From positions 136,942,990-137,006,989 of the forward strand of contig NC_050101.1 in NCBI RefSeq assembly GCF_902167145.1: a stretch of DNA of 64,000 nucleotides. The letters are read 5' to 3'. Position 1 is the first letter of the stretch. Each line of letters starts with the position of its first letter. Position numbers and translations under genes: made by a program. The notes under the pieces were generated by a model. That model made no database searches and was not told where the DNA came from. It saw only the letters and a program-made list of their open reading frames with translations. The DNA comes from Zea mays (lineage: Eukaryota; Streptophyta; Magnoliopsida; Poales; Poaceae). Positions 23,413-35,031 of the stretch are shown here, piece after piece.

Positions 23413-26400
23413 TATCACACCCGGGTTTCGGGGCACCAAGACCCGGGCGCGAACAATCACCAGGTGTGCTGGGACCAAGTCTCACACATATGATGATTCA
23501 TGGCACAGGATCGAATGTCACATCTTTACTATATAATAGGGGTTCTATACAAAATAAATAAATGATTACATTATAAGGAGACAATAGTCCAGCAACCAAA
23601 AGTTGACTGGGAGACGACGACCTAGACCTCTCACAAACACATCGCAGCATCCTCCATGCACCTCATCCTGTGGTACTTGATCTTGACCTGTGGGGGGGGG
23701 GTGTGAGACAGCAAGAGTGAGCTCACATACGTTCATCGCTCAACAAGTTGTGGGGAATAATGTGCATGAACTCGCCAAAGGTGGGAGCTCATGTGAAGTC
23801 TAAGGCTTACCAAAGAGGATGGTTAGAGCTGAGCATTGCTTTTAAAGTTGGTCAAAATTTTATTAGCAATTACTAAGTATAAGTAAATACCAACCCAATT
23901 AAGCAGTAGAACAAAAGTAACAACCTCACCTGCGATGCAATGCATATGACAAATTGAATTTAGTTCCATAATATAATCATGTGAGTGTCCGAGCTGCTCA
24001 TGACCGTGAGCACGGCTAGTATACCAGTTTTACACTCTGCAGAGGTTGCACATCTTTACCCACAAGTCATGTTACCATCTGCCAAGAGACGGCCAATCCC
24101 ATACACCTCTACCGAGGAGGCGAGGCAGGGTAACACTACGAGGCCTTTACAAAGTTCCACTAGCTTCAGAAAACCCGCTACAGTTTATAGGAAGCTCCAA
24201 TGCAGGAATCCCTCGCATGACCGCCATCGCAGTAATATCATCCCAAGGGCCTCCCTACACTGACCACTCCCCTACTGCCCTTGCCCCTTTCGGGTAAGGT
24301 AGTCATCCACTAGCTTTCCTAATTAATCAGCCAAGGGCGTCCCATCAAACCCTTGTGGTAGCACTGTTTTCCCGGGTGGTTCTCCATGTTCCAATTAACA
24401 TAATGATCTTAACATGAACAGTAAATAACAACTGATAATAAAATATAATCATGAATAGTAATGTGTATCTCTATACCCAAAACCACATAAAGCAATAGCA
24501 GGTACTACCCAAAGATTCAGTGGTGAACAAGGTATAAAGATAGTCAAACTAGGGTAACCTATTGGGTCCCATCAAAATTAACCTATGCAGATCATTATGA
24601 TTAATCAGAACATGACTGGGTAAAAAGAAGTGATCAAAGGCACAACTTGCCTGGGACTTGAGATTCCAGGTACCAGGATGATCTTCACGTGACTCGTGTC
24701 CTCACTGCTAGTCGTAGCAATACAAACGAAACATGGTATAGGCAAAATTAACATCACACCAAACATAAGCACAAACTGAATAATAATAATCTACGTGTTG
24801 CTACAAGATCGTGGGATCGAGAACCGCTAAATTCGGGGCTACGATTATGAAGTTATGGTTTTCCGAAGATCCATGTGGTTAAATATAGAATAGACTAAGT
24901 GCAACATTTTAACCTATATTTTATGACAAAACAAAGTTACCAGATAATAATAAATATTATTGTGAGACTAATGCAACTATAATGGATCAAAACAGAGTTA
25001 CGATTATTGAGTTATGAATTTCTGGAGTTATTGAGTACCTGGCATAGACTAATTCAGATGCATAATTTTAATTCATGTTTCATTGCTAAACAGAGGTACT
25101 AAGTGGTAGACAATATTAAAACAAAATTAATGTCTCTGGAATGAATTAATTTGGAGCTAAAATGAATTTAATATGAATTATATAAGTTTCTGGATTTATT
25201 TCTAAACTAAAAATCATTTTTTGAATTGTTTATCCCCTTTATTCACTGATCGGACTGGGGACACTATTCTACAAAAGACCAGGGGCTAATTCGTATATTT
25301 CTCTAAGACTCACATCCACCCTGCGGGGATGGCGGGTTGATTGCATGGAAATGTAAGGGTTCTTTTGCAAAACGCGTTGGCTGAAGGGGTATCTTCGTCT
25401 GTGGGCCGTTGGATTACGATCGAGCGGGTTAGATTAGATTCAAACCCCACTGAACCGGTATGCAGTCCTAGCCAACCGATTTTGATCAAACGGCCAGGAA
25501 TCCATCACGAAAGAGGTACGCGATCATCAATCTAAGTCGTACGCATATGATCCGACGGTCCATCCTTAAAGCGTGAAGGCAATGGAGTGATTTAATCGGG
25601 TCCGCCCATTGAGCATCCAACGGCCGAGGTCGAACCAACCTCCCACCGACCTGAGTCCGGTGCCACCGACGACCAGCGCGGTGGCGCCATCACCGGTGAA
25701 GGTCGGGACACGATTCTAGCGCGTAAACTCTCGGAGTATCGGTGTTACATGCGAAGGAGACGATGGCGAACTCAAGAGAGGGGCACTTACCGACTGTGGT
25801 GATGGAGAGGGGGTCAGCCACGACGATTGGCGGCACCCAAGCTACGGCGAGCAATTCACCGAGACTTGGTTACGCCCCGAGTTCCGATGTCCACTGTATA
25901 GTCTCCACGAAGCTCGGGGATGTTCCTAAACCCGAAAGCGAGAACACAACGACCGTGTAGGCTTGATTATCCTACGGCGGATCTATGGTGGTGGCGGCGC
26001 TCTCGAGGGTTGATGGAGGATGGCTCAGGTCAAGTCGATGGGTCGAGGTGGCCACGGGGCGCCCATATTTATACACAGGAGAGAGCGTTTGTTATGATCC
26101 GGCCGACAGAAATCTCGGCAGCTTCTGTTGCGCGGGCATGGCGCGTGAATCTGGTGAGGAAGAAGGCCACCGGAGCCGGGTCCACCACACAGCGAGTGCA
26201 GTTGGTCCGTGGGCAGAAGCTCGACTGGCTAGTGGGGTCCGCGGCTAGCGCCCCAGAGGCGTGGACGCAGAGCCGGCCAGGATTCGCGGACGGCCACGGC
26301 GCGACTTCTGTTTTAGCGCCCGCAGCGTTCGGACCAAAGGAAGGGGATAGGGCTGACAACAGGGGCCCACCGGCAGAGGTCTTGGGTGAGACTGGCGCGC

Positions 26401-26722
26401 GCGCAACAAGGGCTGAGAAGTGGGCCCCACACGGCGGTGACACAGGGCGCGCTGGCGTGACCGCTGGCGGGCTGCGCGCGTGAGAGTGGAAATGGGCCGG
26501 GTGAAGCAGTTTCGGCCCATGTGCTGAGATGAGAGATTTTTATTTTCTGCATTCTAATTTATTTTCAGTTTTCAAGTTCAAATTGAAACATGATTTTCAA
26601 ATTCTATTCTAAATGCAACATCCACAATATCGACATGAATGTAGATTATATATTTTTATAAATCTATATATTTATATTAATTATTTTATTCCCTTGTTTA
26701 GTTAAAGGCTCAAAATGTGACA
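23413..26722 (-). repeat. Isolated Gypsy-type LTR, about 3.3 kb
   Basis: Read on the minus strand it begins TGTCACATTTTGAGCC and ends in GGGTGTGATA, close to TGTCACA/TGTGACA ends. It has an AT-rich start, then GC-rich sequence (25600-26500), and no polyprotein nearby. Length and ends suggest a long-LTR maize Gypsy family (prem1/xilon/tekay type), recalled rather than checked. No matching 5-bp duplication is seen (GTTAC against TCCAC). Part of it (about 24300-24390) is the reverse complement of sequence at 61307-61385. Open frames inside, such as 25920-26483, are treated as chance. Confidence 0.5.
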
Positions 26723-27332
26723 TCCACTCATTTTATTTCATTTTAGGAAAGAAATTACTTTTGAGTATGGGATCAACTTTCAAGTTAACTAAAACTAATA
26801 TCCATTGCCCTACTCATTTCGGGAAAATAATGTATTCTCTTTTACCAAGAGTCACTTAATCTTTAATATATTTTTATTTAAGAGCATTTTTTTAAATTTC
26901 ATGAGGAGAATATCTTATCCTACTAGATTGAAGATATTTCTATTTTTTCTTATGTTCACTCAATTTCTTAGTGTTACTTCTTATAAAAGACATAGAAGGA
27001 ATACATGAACTCCTAACACATTTTAGGGTTTACAGTTACGTAGTTTTCATTGTTACATCTCTAGGATGTTGTTACGTATCTGGGCTACCGTTGCAAAGAA
27101 AAAAGAAAGGCAAAAAATAGCCAAAAGATGGTTCCAAAGGAATCAAACCCAAAACCTTACCGAACAAACAAAGATGATACCAACATCACACTATGGGACG
27201 TCAGTTGAATTATATGATATATATCTACTATTTTCTATAATATAAATGAATTATTACACACATATTGGTAGAAATTATAATTTCAACAACATGTATCTAA
27301 AATATGGCCTAAAATATATCTAAGAACCCGTG
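26723..27332. other. AT-rich sequence without a gene
   Basis: No coding, RNA or repeat feature could be supported in this stretch between the isolated LTR and the tandem array. Confidence 0.5.
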
Positions 27333-28333
27333 TACTATTCAAAATGTACCATTTTGTTATCTAAATGTTATAAAGTTACTTCATGTATATATGTGTTTTG
27401 GGATTATTTACTCATTTCAATGGTCTATATTTCTAACTTTTGTCTATTATTTTGCTTCAAAAAGCACACCAACCATTCATCTAACCGTTACAAACTTACT
27501 TCATGTAAAGATGTCCTCTTTTTGGACAATTTACTATTTTCTATGGTTCAAATGCCTTTTCAAGCCAAAAATAAATAAATACAAATGTGGTAAAAAATAG
27601 AGAAACTTGGTATGGAGTCATAACTTGGTCCTAGTTGCTTGAGATAAAAAAAGATGATTATACAAAAGTATGAATATAGGTGCTTCACAAATGAACACAT
27701 CTCTCACTACTTTTCGTAACATTCAACTGCAACTTCACAGTTTGAGCTATATTTCTAGAGTTTATCTATTTTTTGCTTACAAAGTGAACCAATCATACAT
27801 CTAACTGTTACAAACTTACTTTATGTAAATATGTCCCTTTTTTAGACCATTTACTAATTTCTATGGTTCAAATGCCTTTCCAAGCTGAAATCAATAAATA
27901 ATAACTAAAAGTGGTTAAAAAATAGTGAAACTTGGCATGGAGCCATAACTTGGTCCTAGTTGCTTGAGATAAAAAACTAGATGATTATAGAAAAGTATGA
28001 ATATAGATGCTTCACAAATGGACACATCTCTCACTATGTTTCATAACATTCAACTGCAACTTCATAGTTTGAGCTATATTTCTAGCTTTTATCTATTTTT
28101 TGCTTCAAAAGTACACCAAATCTTCATCTAACTGTTACAAATTTACTTCATGTAAAGGTGTCCCTTTTTGGACCATTTACTAATTTCTATGGTTCAAATG
28201 CCTTTCCAAGCCGAAATAAATAAATACCAAATGTGGTCAAAAAATAATAAAACTTGCTATGGAGTCATAACTTCGTCCTAGTTGCTTGAGATAAAAAATT
28301 AGACGATTAAACAAAAGTATGAGTATAGGTATT
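27333..28333. repeat. AT-rich tandem array, unit about 320 bp, left part
   Basis: The landmark CAAACTTACTTCATGTAAA recurs at 27491, 27811 and 28138 (spacing 320 and 327), with a shortened copy at 27371. Other shared blocks include GGACCATTTACTAATTTCTA and AACTTGGTCCTAGTTGCTTG. The array continues at 37884-37954 and 51615-51880 after two retroelement insertions. I cannot assign it to a named satellite. Confidence 0.85.
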
Positions 28334-29671
28334 TGATAGTCGCCTAGAGGGGGGGGGTGAATAGGGCGAAACTGAAATTTACAAAAAATAATCACAACTA
28401 CAAGCCGGGGTTAGCGTTAGTAATAATAAATGAGTCCGCGAGAGAGGGCGCAAAACAAATCGCAAGCAAATAAGGAGAGTGACACGAGGATTTGTTTTAC
28501 CGAGGTTCGGTTCTTGCAAACCTACTCCCCGTTGAGGAGGCCACAAAGGCCGGGTCTCTTTCAACCCTTCCCTCTCTCAAACGGTCCCTCGGACCGAGTG
28601 AGCTTTCCTTCTTCTCAATCAACCGGGAACAAAACTTCCCCGCAAGGGCCACCACACAATCGGTGCCTCTTGCCTCGGTTACAATTGAGTGTTGATCACA
28701 AGAGCAAAAGAGAAAGAAAGAATGCGATCCAAGCGCAAGAGCTCAAAAGAACACGGCAAATCTCTCTCGCTAGTCACTAAAGACTTGAGTGGAATTGGAG
28801 AGGATTTGATCTCTTTGTATGTGTCTAGAATTGAATGCCTAGCTCTTGTAAGTGGTTGAGAAGTGGAAAACTTGGATGGCAATGAATGTGGGGTGGTTGG
28901 GGTATTTATAGCCCCAACCACCAAATGTGGCCGTTGGGGAGCCAGTCTGCTCGATGGCGCACCGGACAGTCCGGTGCACACCGGACATGTCCGGTGCCCC
29001 TGCCACGTCATCAGTGCCGTTGGAATCTGACCGTTGGAGTTCTGACTTGTGGACCACCCTTGATGTCCGGTGGCGCACCGGACAGCTCCTGTTCATTGTC
29101 CGGTGCGCCAGTATGGGCAAACCTGACGTCTGCGCGCGCTGCGGCGCATTTAATGCCTCTGCAGGTAGCCGTTGGCGCGGGATAGCCGTTGCACTGGAGT
29201 CACACCGGACAGTCCGGTGCACACCGGACATGTCCGGTGAATTATAGCGGACGAGCCGTTGGCTTTTCCCGAAGCTGAAGAGTTCCTGAGGCCGCTTCTC
29301 CATGGCGCACCGGACACTGTCCGGTGTACACCGGACAGTCCGGTGAATTATAGCGCGAGAGCCCCTGGAAATTCCCGAAGATGGCGAGTTCGAGCTGGAG
29401 TCCCCTGGTGCACCGGACACTGTCCGGTGGTGCACCGGACACTGTCCGGTGGCACACCGGACAGTCCGGTGCGCCCAGACCAGAGGGCCTACGGTTGGCT
29501 CTTTGCCCTTTTGTTGAACCCAACACTTGGTCATTTTATTGGCTATGTTGTGAACCTTTGACACCTGTATAACTTATACACTAGAACAAACTAGTTAGTC
29601 CAAAGATTTGTGTTGGGCAATTCAACCACCAAAATTATATAGGAACTAGGTGTAAGCCTAATTCCCTTTCA
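28334..29671 (-). repeat. 3' LTR of element B
   Basis: It begins TGATAGTCGCC and ends CCCTTTCA in plus reading. The palindrome cluster is at about 28965-29475. The minus-strand TATA box (TATAAATA) is at 28903-28910. Confidence 0.95.
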
Positions 29672-30554
29672 ATCTCCCCCTTTTTGGTGATTGATGCCAA
29701 CACAAACCAAAGCAAATATCGAAGTGCATAATTGAACTAGTTTGCATAATGTAAGTGTAAAGGTTGCTTGGAATTGAGCCAATAAAACTACTTACAGGAT
29801 ATGCATGGAATGTTTCTTTCTTATTTAATATTTTGGACCACGTTTGCACCACATGTTTTGTTTTTGCAAATTCTTTTTGTAAATCCATTTCATAGATCTT
29901 TTGCAAATAGTCAAAGGTAAATAAATAAGAGTTTGCAAAAAGCATTTTCAAGATTTGAAATTTCCTCCCCCTGTTTCAAATGCTTTTCCTTTGACTAAAC
30001 AAAACTCCCCCTAAAAGAGATCCACCTCTTAGTGTTCAAGAGGGTTTTGATATACCATTTTTGAAAAACTACTTTCTCCCCCTTTTGAACACACTAGGAT
30101 ACCGAATGATAAAGACTTTTGGAAAGCACTTAAGTTTTTGAATTTGGTGGTGGTGGTGCGGTCCTTTTGCTTTGGGCTCATTTCTCCCCCTTTTTGGCAT
30201 GAATCGCCAAAAACGGAATCATTAGAGCCCTTGAAGTGCAATCTTCCCCTTTGGTCATAAATAAGTGAGTTAAGATTATACCAAAGACGAAGTCCTTTTG
30301 CGTTTGAGCTTTTACTCTCTCCCCCAAGGATGAAGTCCTTTTCCTTGATGCTCATTTTTCCCCCAAAGAAGAGAGAGTTGCTCGGAGTGGTGGCGAAGTA
30401 TGAGTTACGGAGTGGAAGCCTTTGTCTTCGCCGAAGACTCCAATTCCCTTTCAATATACCTATGACTTGGTTTGAAATAGACTTGAAAACACATTAGTCA
30501 TAGCATATAAAAGAGATATGATCAAAGGTATTCAAATGAGCTATGTGTGCAAGC
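29672..30554 (-). other. 3' noncoding region of element B with about seven polypurine boxes
   Basis: On the minus strand AAAAGGGGGAGA-like boxes occur at about 29672-29686 (adjacent to the LTR, the likely plus-strand primer), 29967, 30005, 30077, 30183, 30319 and 30358. A GTCTTCG-C-CGAAGAC hairpin lies at 30424-30438. No gene is seen. Confidence 0.7.
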
Positions 30555-33500
30555 TTAGCAAAAGAAATTTCTAGAATCAAGAATATTGAGCTCATGCCTA
30601 AGTCTGGTAAAAGATTGTTCATCAAGTGGCTTGGTAAAGATATCGGCTAATTGATCTTTAGTATTAATGTAAGAAATCTCGATATCCCCCTTTTGTTGGT
30701 GATCCCTAAGAAAATGATACCGAATGGCTATGTGCTTAGTGCGGCTATGCTCGACGGGATTGTCGGCCATTTTGATTGCACTCTCATTATCACATAGCAA
30801 AGGGACTTTGGTTAATTTGTAACCGTAGTCCCGCAGGGTTTGCCTCATCCAAAGCAATTGCGCGCAACAATGTCCTGCGGCAATGTACTCGGCTTCGGCG
30901 GTGGAAAGAGCGACCGAATTTTGCTTCTTTGAAGCCCAAGACACCAAGGATCTTCCCAAGAACTGGCAAGTCCCCGATGTGCTCTTCCTATTGATTTTGC
31001 ACCCCGCCCAATCGGCATCCGAATAACCAAGTAAATCAAATGTGGATCCCCGAGGGTACCAAAGCCCAAACTTAGGGGTATAAGCCAAATATCTCAAGAT
31101 TCGTTTTACGGCCGTAAGGTGTGATTCCTTAGGGTCGGATTGGAATCTTGCACACATGCAAACGGAAAGCATAATGTCCGGTCGAGATGCACATAAATAA
31201 AGCAATGAACCAATCATCGACCGGTATACCTTTTGATCCACGGACTTACCTCCCATGTCGAGGTCGAGATGCCCATTAGTTCCCATGGGTGTCTTGATGG
31301 GTTTGGCATCCTTCATCCCAAACTTAGCAAGAATGTCTTGAGTGTACTTTGTTTGGCTAATGAAGGTGCCCTCTTGGAGTTGCTTGACTTGGAATCCTAG
31401 AAAATACTTCAACTCCCCCATCATCGACATCTCGAATTTCTGTGTCATGATCCTACTAAACTCTTCACATGTAGACTTGTTAGTAGACCCAAATATAATA
31501 TCATCAACATAAATTTGGCATACAAACAAGTCATTTTCAAGAGTTTTAGTAAAGAGTGTAGGATCGGCCTTGCCGACTTTGAAGCCATTAGCAATAAGGA
31601 AATCTCTAAGGCATTCATACCATGCTCTTGGGGCTTGCTTGAGCCCATAAAGCGCCTTAGAGAGCCTATAAACATGGTTAGGATACTCACTGTCTTCAAA
31701 GCCGGGAGGTTGCTCAACATAGACCTCTTCCTTGATTGGTCCGTTGAGGAAGGCACTTTTCACGTCCATTTGATAGAGCTTAAAGCCATGGTAAGTAGCA
31801 TAGGCTAATAATATGCGAATTGACTCAAGCCTAGCTACGGGTGCATAGGTTTCACCAAAATCCAAACCTTCGACTTGTGAATACCCTTTGGCCACGAGTC
31901 GAGCTTTGTTCCTTGTCACCACACCATGCTCATCTTGCTTGTTGCGGAAGACCCATTTGGTTCCTACAACATTTTGGTTAGGACGCGGAACTAAATGCCA
32001 TACCTCGTTCCTCGTGAAATTGTTGAGCTCCTCTTGCATTGCCACCATCCAATCCGAATCTTGGAGAGCTTCCTCTACCCTGTGTGGCTCAATGGAGGAA
32101 ACAAAAGAGTAATGTTCACAAAAATGAGCAACCCGAGATCGAGTAGTTACTCCCTTATGAATGTCGCCGAGGATGGTGTCGACGGGGTGATCTCGTTGGA
32201 TTGCTTGGTGGACTCTTGGGTGTGGCGGTCTTGGTTCTTCCTCATCCTCCTTTTCTTGGTCAATTGCATCTCCCCCTTGATCATTGCCATCATCTTGAGG
32301 GGGCTCATCTTCTTGATTTTGTCCTTCATCAACTTGAGCTTCATCCTCATTTTGAGTTGGTGGAGATGCTTGCGTGGAGGAGGATGGTTGATCTTGTGCA
32401 TGTGAAGGCTCTTCGGATTCCTTGGGACACACATTCCCAATGGACATGTTCCTTAGCGCTATGCATGGAGCCTGTTCTTCACCTATCTCATCAAGATCAA
32501 CTTGCTCTACTTGAGAGCCGTTAGTTTCATCAAACACAACGTCACATGAGACTTCAACTAGTCCAGTGGACTTGTTAAAGACTCTATATGCCCTTGTGTT
32601 TGAGTCATATCCTAGTAAAAAGCCTTCTACAGTTTTAGGTGCAAATTTAGATTTTCTACCTCTTTTAACAAGAATAAAGCATTTGCTACCAAAAACTCTA
32701 AAGTATGAAATGTTGGGCTTTTTACCGGTTAGGAGTTCGTAGGATGTCTTCTTGAGGATTCGGTGAAGATATAACCGGTTGATGGCGTAGCAGGCGGTGT
32801 TGACCGCTTCGGCCCAAAACCGGTCCGGTGTCTTGTACTCATCAAGCATGGTTCTTGCCATGTCCAATAGAGTTCGATTCTTCCTCTCCACTACACCATT
32901 TTGTTGTGGCGTGTAGGGAGAGGAGAACTCATGCTTGATGCCCTCCTCCTCAAGGAAGCTTTCAATTTGAGAGTTCTTGAACTCCGTCCCATTGTCGCTT
33001 CTTATTTTCTTGATCCTTAAGCCGAACTCATTTTGAGCCCGTCTCAGGAATCCTTTTAAAGTCTCTTGGGTTTGAGATTTTTCCTGTAAAAAGAATACCC
33101 AAGTGAAGCGAGAATAATCATCCACAATAACTAGACAGTACTTACTCCCGCCGATGCTTATGTAAGCGATCGGGCCGAATAGATCCATGTGTAGGAGCTC
33201 CAGTGGCCTGTCAGTCGTCATTATGTTCTTGTGTGGATGATGAGTGCCAACTTGCTTCCCTGCTTGGCATGCGCTACAAATCCTGTCTTTCTCAAAATGA
33301 ACATTGGTTAGTCCTAAAATGTGCTCTCCCTTTAGAAGCTTATGAAGATTCTTCATCCCAACATGGGCTAGTCGGCGGTGCCAGAGCCAACCCATGTTAG
33401 TCTTAGCAATTAAACATGTGTCGAGCTCAGCTCTATCAAAATCTACTAAGTATAGCTGACCCTCTAACACACCCTTAAATGCTATTGAATCATCACTTCT

Positions 33501-33800
33501 TCTAAAGACAGTGACACCTATATCAGTAAAAAGACAGTTGTAGCCCATTTGACATAATTGGGAAACAGAAAGCAAGTTGTAGTCTAATGAATCAACAAGA
33601 AAAACATTGGAAATGGAATGGTCAGGTGAAATAGCAATTTTACCCAAACCTTTGACCAACCCTTGATTTCCATCCCCAAATGTGATAGCTCGTTGGGGTT
33701 CTTTGTTTTTCTCATATGAGGAGAACATCCTTTTCTCCCCGGTCATGTGGTTTGTGCACCCGCTGTCGAGTATCCAACTTGAGCCCCCGGATGCATAAAC
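30555..33800 (-). CDS. pol: Pol polyprotein of element B: protease, integrase, RT, RNase H
   Basis: The minus-strand frame is open from just after a TAG at 33801-33803 to the stop at 30555, 1081 residues. The order is protease DSG in [16 protein letters not shown] zinc domain (WHRRLAH; CSAC), integrase core (HMDLFGP; SDNGTEF; NGVVER), RT with QIYVDD, and RNase H with STAEAEY. All key residues are present and no stop interrupts it. It is offset from gag and, unlike in element A, the two frames do not overlap: gag ends at 33814 and the pol frame opens 13 nt later, after a TAG. A simple frameshift in an overlap therefore cannot reach it. Confidence 0.95.
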   Translation of the reverse strand, partial: VYASGGSSWILDSGCTNHMTGEKRMFSSYEKNKEPQRAITFGDGNQGLVKGLGKIAISPDHSISNVFLVDSLDYNLLSVSQLCQMGYNCLFTDIGVTVFRRSDDSIAFKGVLEGQLYLVDFDRAELDTCLIAKTNMGWLWHRRLAHVGMKNLHKLLKGEHILGLTNVHFEKDRICSACQAGKQVGTHHPHKNIMTTDRPLELLHMDLFGPIAYISIGGSKYCLVIVDDYSRFTWVFFLQEKSQTQETLKGFLRRAQNEFGLRIKKIRSDNGTEFKNSQIESFLEEEGIKHEFSSPYTPQQNGVVERKNRTLLDMARTMLDEYKTPDRFWAEAVNTACYAINRLYLHRILKKTSYELLTGKKPNISYFRVFGSKCFILVKRGRKSKFAPKTVEGFLLGYDSNTRAYRVFNKSTGLVEVSCDVVFDETNGSQVEQVDLDEIGEEQAPCIALRNMSIGNVCPKESEEPSHAQDQPSSSTQASPPTQNEDEAQVDEGQNQEDEPPQDDGNDQGGDAIDQEKEDEEEPRPPHPRVHQAIQRDHPVDTILGDIHKGVTTRSRVAHFCEHYSFVSSIEPHRVEEALQDSDWMVAMQEELNNFTRNEVWHLVPRPNQNVVGTKWVFRNKQDEHGVVTRNKARLVAKGYSQVEGLDFGETYAPVARLESIRILLAYATYHGFKLYQMDVKSAFLNGPIKEEVYVEQPPGFEDSEYPNHVYRLSKALYGLKQAPRAWYECLRDFLIANGFKVGKADPTLFTKTLENDLFVCQIYVDDIIFGSTNKSTCEEFSRIMTQKFEMSMMGELKYFLGFQVKQLQEGTFISQTKYTQDILAKFGMKDAKPIKTPMGTNGHLDLDMGGKSVDQKVYRSMIGSLLYLCASRPDIMLSVCMCARFQSDPKESHLTAVKRILRYLAYTPKFGLWYPRGSTFDLLGYSDADWAGCKINRKSTSGTCQFLGRSLVSWASKKQNSVALSTAEAEYIAAGHCCAQLLWMRQTLRDYGYKLTKVPLLCDNESAIKMADNPVEHSRTKHIAIRYHFLRDHQQKGDIEISYINTKDQLADIFTKPLDEQSFTRLRHELNILDSRNFFC

Positions 33801-35031
33801 CTACAAAACAAATTTAGTTCTTTGTTTTAGGTACCCAAACGGTTTTGGGTCCTTTAGCATTAGATACAAGAACTTTGGGTACCCAAACACAAGTCTTGGA
33901 GCCTTTGTGTTTGCCCCCAACAATTTTGGCAACTACCTTGCCAGATTTGCTAGTCAACACATAAGATGCATCAAAAGTTTTAAATGAAATGGCATGATCA
34001 TTTGATGCATTAGGAGTTTTCTTTCTAGGCAACTTGGCACGGGTTGGTTGCCTAGAGCTAGATGTCTCACCCTTATACATAAAAGCATGGTTAGGGCCAG
34101 AGTGAGACTTCCTAGAGTGAATTCTCCTAATTTTGCTCTCGGGATAACCGGCAGGGTACAAAATGTAACCCTCGTTATCCTGAGGCATGGGAGCCTTGCC
34201 CTTAACAAAATTAGACAAGTTCTTAGGAGGGGCATTAATTTTGACATTGTCTCCCCTTTGAAAGCCAATGTCGTCCTTAATGCCCGGGCGTCTCCCATTA
34301 TAGAGCATGCTTCTAGCCAATTTAAATTTTTCATTTTCTAAGTCATGCTCTCTAATTTTAGCATTAAGTTGTGCTATGTGATCATTTTGTTTTTTAATTA
34401 AGGCAAGGTGATCATGGATAGCATCAACATTAATATCTCTACATCTAGTGCAAATGGACACATGCTCAATAGTAGATGTAGAGGGTTTGCAAGACTTTAA
34501 TTCAATAACCTTAGCATGCAACAAACCATTCTTAGTTCTAAGGTCGGAAATGGTAGCATTGCAAACATCAAAATCCTTAGCCTTAGCAATTAATTTTTCA
34601 TTCTCATTTCTAAGGCTAGCAAGAGAAATGTTCAATTTTTCAATCCTAGCAAGCAAATCATCATCATTATTTCTAGGAATTGAAACATTGCAAATATGAG
34701 AATCAACCTTAGCTAACAAATTTGCATTCTCATTCCTAAGGTTGTCTATAGTCTCATGGCAAGTACTTAGCTCACTAGACAATTTTTCACATTTTTCCAT
34801 TGCTAGAGCATAAGCATTTTTAACCTTAACATGCTTCTTATTTTCCTTGATTAGGAAGTCCTCTTGGGAGTCCAAGAGATCATCCTTTTCATGGATAGCA
34901 CTAATTAGCTCATTTAATTTTTCTTTTTGTTCCATGTTAAGGTTGGCAAAAAGAATACGTAAGTTATCCTCCTCATTTTTATCATCCTCATCACTAGATG
35001 TTTCATATTTAGTGGAGGACTTTGATTTTAC
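33801..35031 (-). other. Candidate intron joining gag to pol, element B
   Basis: On the minus strand the donor-like AAG|GTAAAATC (cut between 35032 and 35031) follows gag codon 490. The acceptor-like CTAAAT...TTTTGTAG|GT ends at 33801. Both are in phase 0, so removing 1231 nt would fuse Gag to Pol in frame and drop both the gag TAA and the pol-frame TAG. The segment is AT-rich toward its 3' part. It is homologous to 2345-3389 of element A. Inference only. Confidence 0.45.

Noticed and set aside
25920..26483. 187-codon frame in a GC-rich stretch
   Set aside because: It lies inside the isolated Gypsy LTR, has no recognisable motif, and overlapping antisense frames are equally long.
28960..29475. 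Regularly spaced palindromic repeats that resemble a CRISPR array
   Set aside because: Spacing is irregular, there are no unique equal-length spacers, and the repeats lie inside plant retroelement LTRs.
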